From: Gallionella sp.
GTDB taxonomy: Bacteria > Pseudomonadota > Gammaproteobacteria > Burkholderiales > Gallionellaceae
NCBI GenBank assembly: GCA_030653355.1
Contig: JAURZN010000057.1
Span: 1 to 41,058 of the forward strand
Reading direction: 5' to 3'
DNA length: 41,058 bases
The position numbers and the translations under genes were made by a program. The first letter of the stretch is position 1; every line of letters starts with the position of its first letter. This document shows positions 39,354 through 41,058 of this stretch, in pieces. The notes under the pieces were generated by a model, which was not told where the DNA came from, did no database searches, and saw only the letters and a program-made list of their open reading frames with translations.

Positions 39354-41058
39354 CTATCGCCTTCTAGCTGTTGAAATAACGTCCCGCCCATATGGTGTGG
39401 TTGTCACAAGTGCTGCCGTAGCAAGTGGAGCTGCCATGGGTATTAGCGCATAGTTCATCACTGTATCCATGCCCCCGCTCGCAGCGGAATTACCGAGGGC
39501 AGTATACGCACCGGTAGCATTTCTTAGCCAGTCATGAGGCCCGGAAAATGATTCACCTAAACTATCTCCAAGACTACCCTTGGAGTAATAGTATATATGC
39601 GCAAGATTAGGAGCATCATCAGCAGTTAACTTGCTGTATTTTCCTTGACAACCTCCCGCATCTGATGTGCAGGCTAACTTATCAAACATGTTTGTTATCT
39701 TGTTCCAAACATACGTAGCTCTTGCTCCAGCCAGTTTAAAGCCATCCCCAAAAAAGCCAGCACTTTCTCCATTTGCATTTTCTGGATTTAACATTGACTG
39801 CGCCTTCATTTCATTACGCATCGAAAAATTCAAATAGGTAAACCCTGACATTGCAAATGCAGCTTTAAAACCATCAGAAAACCTTCCGCCAGCCAAGGAA
39901 GATTTGACACCTCCTGCAACACTTTCGGCAAATACTCGCTGTGGATTCCATTCATTCCCAAAGTTCGCTTGCATACCCCCCGCAAGCGCTCCGCTGAATG
40001 CGCCAGACGATGCAGATTTCCACGACGCATCAAAATTGCCACCGGATGCCACAAAAGTCCCAACAAAACTACCTGCTGCACCACCGACCATGCCGCCAAC
40101 AATTCCGCCTGTCATTCCCCCTCCAGCCCAGGCAGATACAGCCGTCCCCACGGAATTACCAACTCCGGCAGTTAACCCGCCAATGATCGCCCCCTTGGCC
40201 ATGGCACCGATATCCCAGTTTGATTGAGCTCCTGAGACAAGCGCACCAATCAGCGCACCAATGCACCACGGACACTGCCCGCTCGCATCGGTAAGGGATA
40301 GCGGGTTGTTGCCCACATAGGCGTAGCGGTTGTAGTACTGCAAATCCGCCGCGTCCGGGATCAAGAAATCCGCACTGACGAACCTTCCCATAACCGGGTC
40401 ATACAACCGCCCATTCATATGGATCAGTCCCACATCGTCAACATGCTCGTGGCCGGTGTAACCGTGGTACATATCCGGGTTGTTGAGCAATCCGTTCGGG
40501 TCGGCTGTGCCGTTCGGGTATCTTCTCTTGCCCCACACGTCATACGACAAGCGTTGCGTAACGGCGCCGGTGCCGTCGGTGATGGCCACGATGCTGCCCA
40601 GATGATCCTTGCTGTAGTACTCGATTGAGGTGGTAGCAAGGGTGATGCCGTCGGTTGCGGTGACGGTGATGAACTTGCCGAACATCATCCCGCCTGCATA
40701 CAGGTAATGTTCGTATTCGACCGCACCGGTCAGTACGCCGTTGGCGGCGATGTATTTTTTCTCGAAATGCAGCCCGGTGTCATAGCGCGGACTCAAGGTA
40801 ATGACGATAGACTGATCGGCCTGCAATTCCTTGATGCGCTCGTGCTCCGGGTTGTACCAGAACGCGGCGGTCTTGGTGCCATTTGGGGTCTGATTCACCA
40901 CCTGAGTCGGAATATTAAAACTGCTCCAGGTGATGCTGCGCCCGGCGCCTGTCAGCAGATTACCGTTGGCATCATAGCTAAAGGTCGGATTTGTGACGCC
41001 GTTGACCGTGCCGGTGATCTGACTGACGGCATGCGGGCGGACGCTGTTCAGCCCGCTG
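39354..41058 (-). CDS. RHS-repeat polymorphic toxin, 3' part with variable tip
   Basis: Partial: the frame runs on past the window end, so the start lies beyond 41058; the GTG at 40901 is internal. About 568 residues are visible. The first part is RHS/YD-repeat sequence (FSYDANGNLLTGAGRS, YDTGLHFEKKYI, GYTGHEHVDDVGLIHMNGRL) and ends with the core signature RLYDPVMGRFVSADFLIPDA and YAYVGNNPLSLTDASG, just before about 40280. Such cores form shells that carry a C-terminal toxin. The tip (about 300 residues) is rich in Gly/Ala and hydrophobic stretches (GGMTGGIVGGMVGGAAG, and a final MNYALIPMAAPLATAAL), and has a SGPHDWLRN motif. I cannot name its toxin family. Composition shifts at the core-tip border, as expected for tip exchange. 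Confidence 0.85.
   Translation of the reverse strand, partial: SGLNSVRPHAVSQITGTVNGVTNPTFSYDANGNLLTGAGRSITWSSFNIPTQVVNQTPNGTKTAAFWYNPEHERIKELQADQSIVITLSPRYDTGLHFEKKYIAANGVLTGAVEYEHYLYAGGMMFGKFITVTATDGITLATTSIEYYSKDHLGSIVAITDGTGAVTQRLSYDVWGKRRYPNGTADPNGLLNNPDMYHGYTGHEHVDDVGLIHMNGRLYDPVMGRFVSADFLIPDAADLQYYNRYAYVGNNPLSLTDASGQCPWCIGALIGALVSGAQSNWDIGAMAKGAIIGGLTAGVGNSVGTAVSAWAGGGMTGGIVGGMVGGAAGSFVGTFVASGGNFDASWKSASSGAFSGALAGGMQANFGNEWNPQRVFAESVAGGVKSSLAGGRFSDGFKAAFAMSGFTYLNFSMRNEMKAQSMLNPENANGESAGFFGDGFKLAGARATYVWNKITNMFDKLACTSDAGGCQGKYSKLTADDAPNLAHIYYYSKGSLGDSLGESFSGPHDWLRNATGAYTALGNSAASGGMDTVMNYALIPMAAPLATAALVTTTPYGRDVISTARRR

Overview
The window looks like chromosome of a betaproteobacterium, probably in the Nitrosomonadales/Gallionellaceae neighbourhood. 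This is inferred from an E. coli-like GlgC, a short-type 6-phosphogluconate dehydrogenase, a MlaF-type ATPase, a HepT/MntA pair and moderate, roughly even GC; no rRNA or complete tRNA is present to fix the taxonomy. Most of the window is well-packed core metabolism. Both ends and one internal junction carry accessory material.

Region by region: (1) 1-3453 holds the 3' part of an SMC-like ATPase gene and an overlapping gene for a small Toprim-fold protein, an arrangement like JetC-JetD of Wadjet/MksBEFG condensin defence systems. (2) 3454-4007 is non-coding and contains a terminator and a preserved 3' half of a tRNA-Asn gene, from the anticodon loop to CCA, followed by its own terminator. This is what the distal att site of a tRNA-integrated island looks like, with the SMC/Toprim pair on the island side. 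(3) 4008-4544 is an unrecognised gene with a J-domain-like HPD motif at its C-terminus. (4) 4587-11350, minus strand: glycogen synthase and two glycogen phosphorylases of different subfamilies. (5) 11699-15949, minus strand: a tight zwf-glk-pgl-gnd operon (oxidative pentose phosphate entry). (6) 16022-20203, minus strand: rmuC, a HepT/MntA toxin-antitoxin pair and typA. (7) 20270-22142, minus strand: arsR-arsC-acr3 arsenic resistance, divergent from an HU gene (22405-22680). (8) 22749-31420: malQ, a GH57 glucanase/branching-type enzyme and glgC on the minus strand, divergent from glgB and pgi on the plus strand. (9) 31532-33451: a solitary mlaF and a broken recQ. (10) 33779-38570, minus strand: a type II secretion/type IV pilus-like cluster (PilO-like, PilP-like, secretin with a C-terminal cohesin-like domain, three pseudopilins) without an ATPase or platform protein. 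(11) 38788 to the end, minus strand: the 3' part of an RHS-repeat polymorphic toxin gene with a variable tip, followed by a small exported protein gene.

The metabolic genes form one carbon-storage programme. GlgC, GlgA and GlgB build glycogen; the two phosphorylases, MalQ and the GH57 enzyme mobilise and trim it; Glk and Pgi feed glucose-6-phosphate; Zwf, Pgl and Gnd oxidise it to pentose phosphate.

Short palindromic repeats are scattered through the window: a dRS3-like 20-mer after pgi, a REP-like inverted repeat before glgP, a four-copy 7-bp tandem repeat between glgP and glgA, and a palindromic repeat inserted in frame inside recQ. The most unusual items are the SMC/Toprim pair beside a tRNA-Asn att remnant, the in-frame palindrome in a recQ that is itself truncated before motif VI, the secretin-cohesin fusion, the orphan MlaF with Tyr in place of the switch histidine, and the uncharacterised RHS tip with its exported neighbour.
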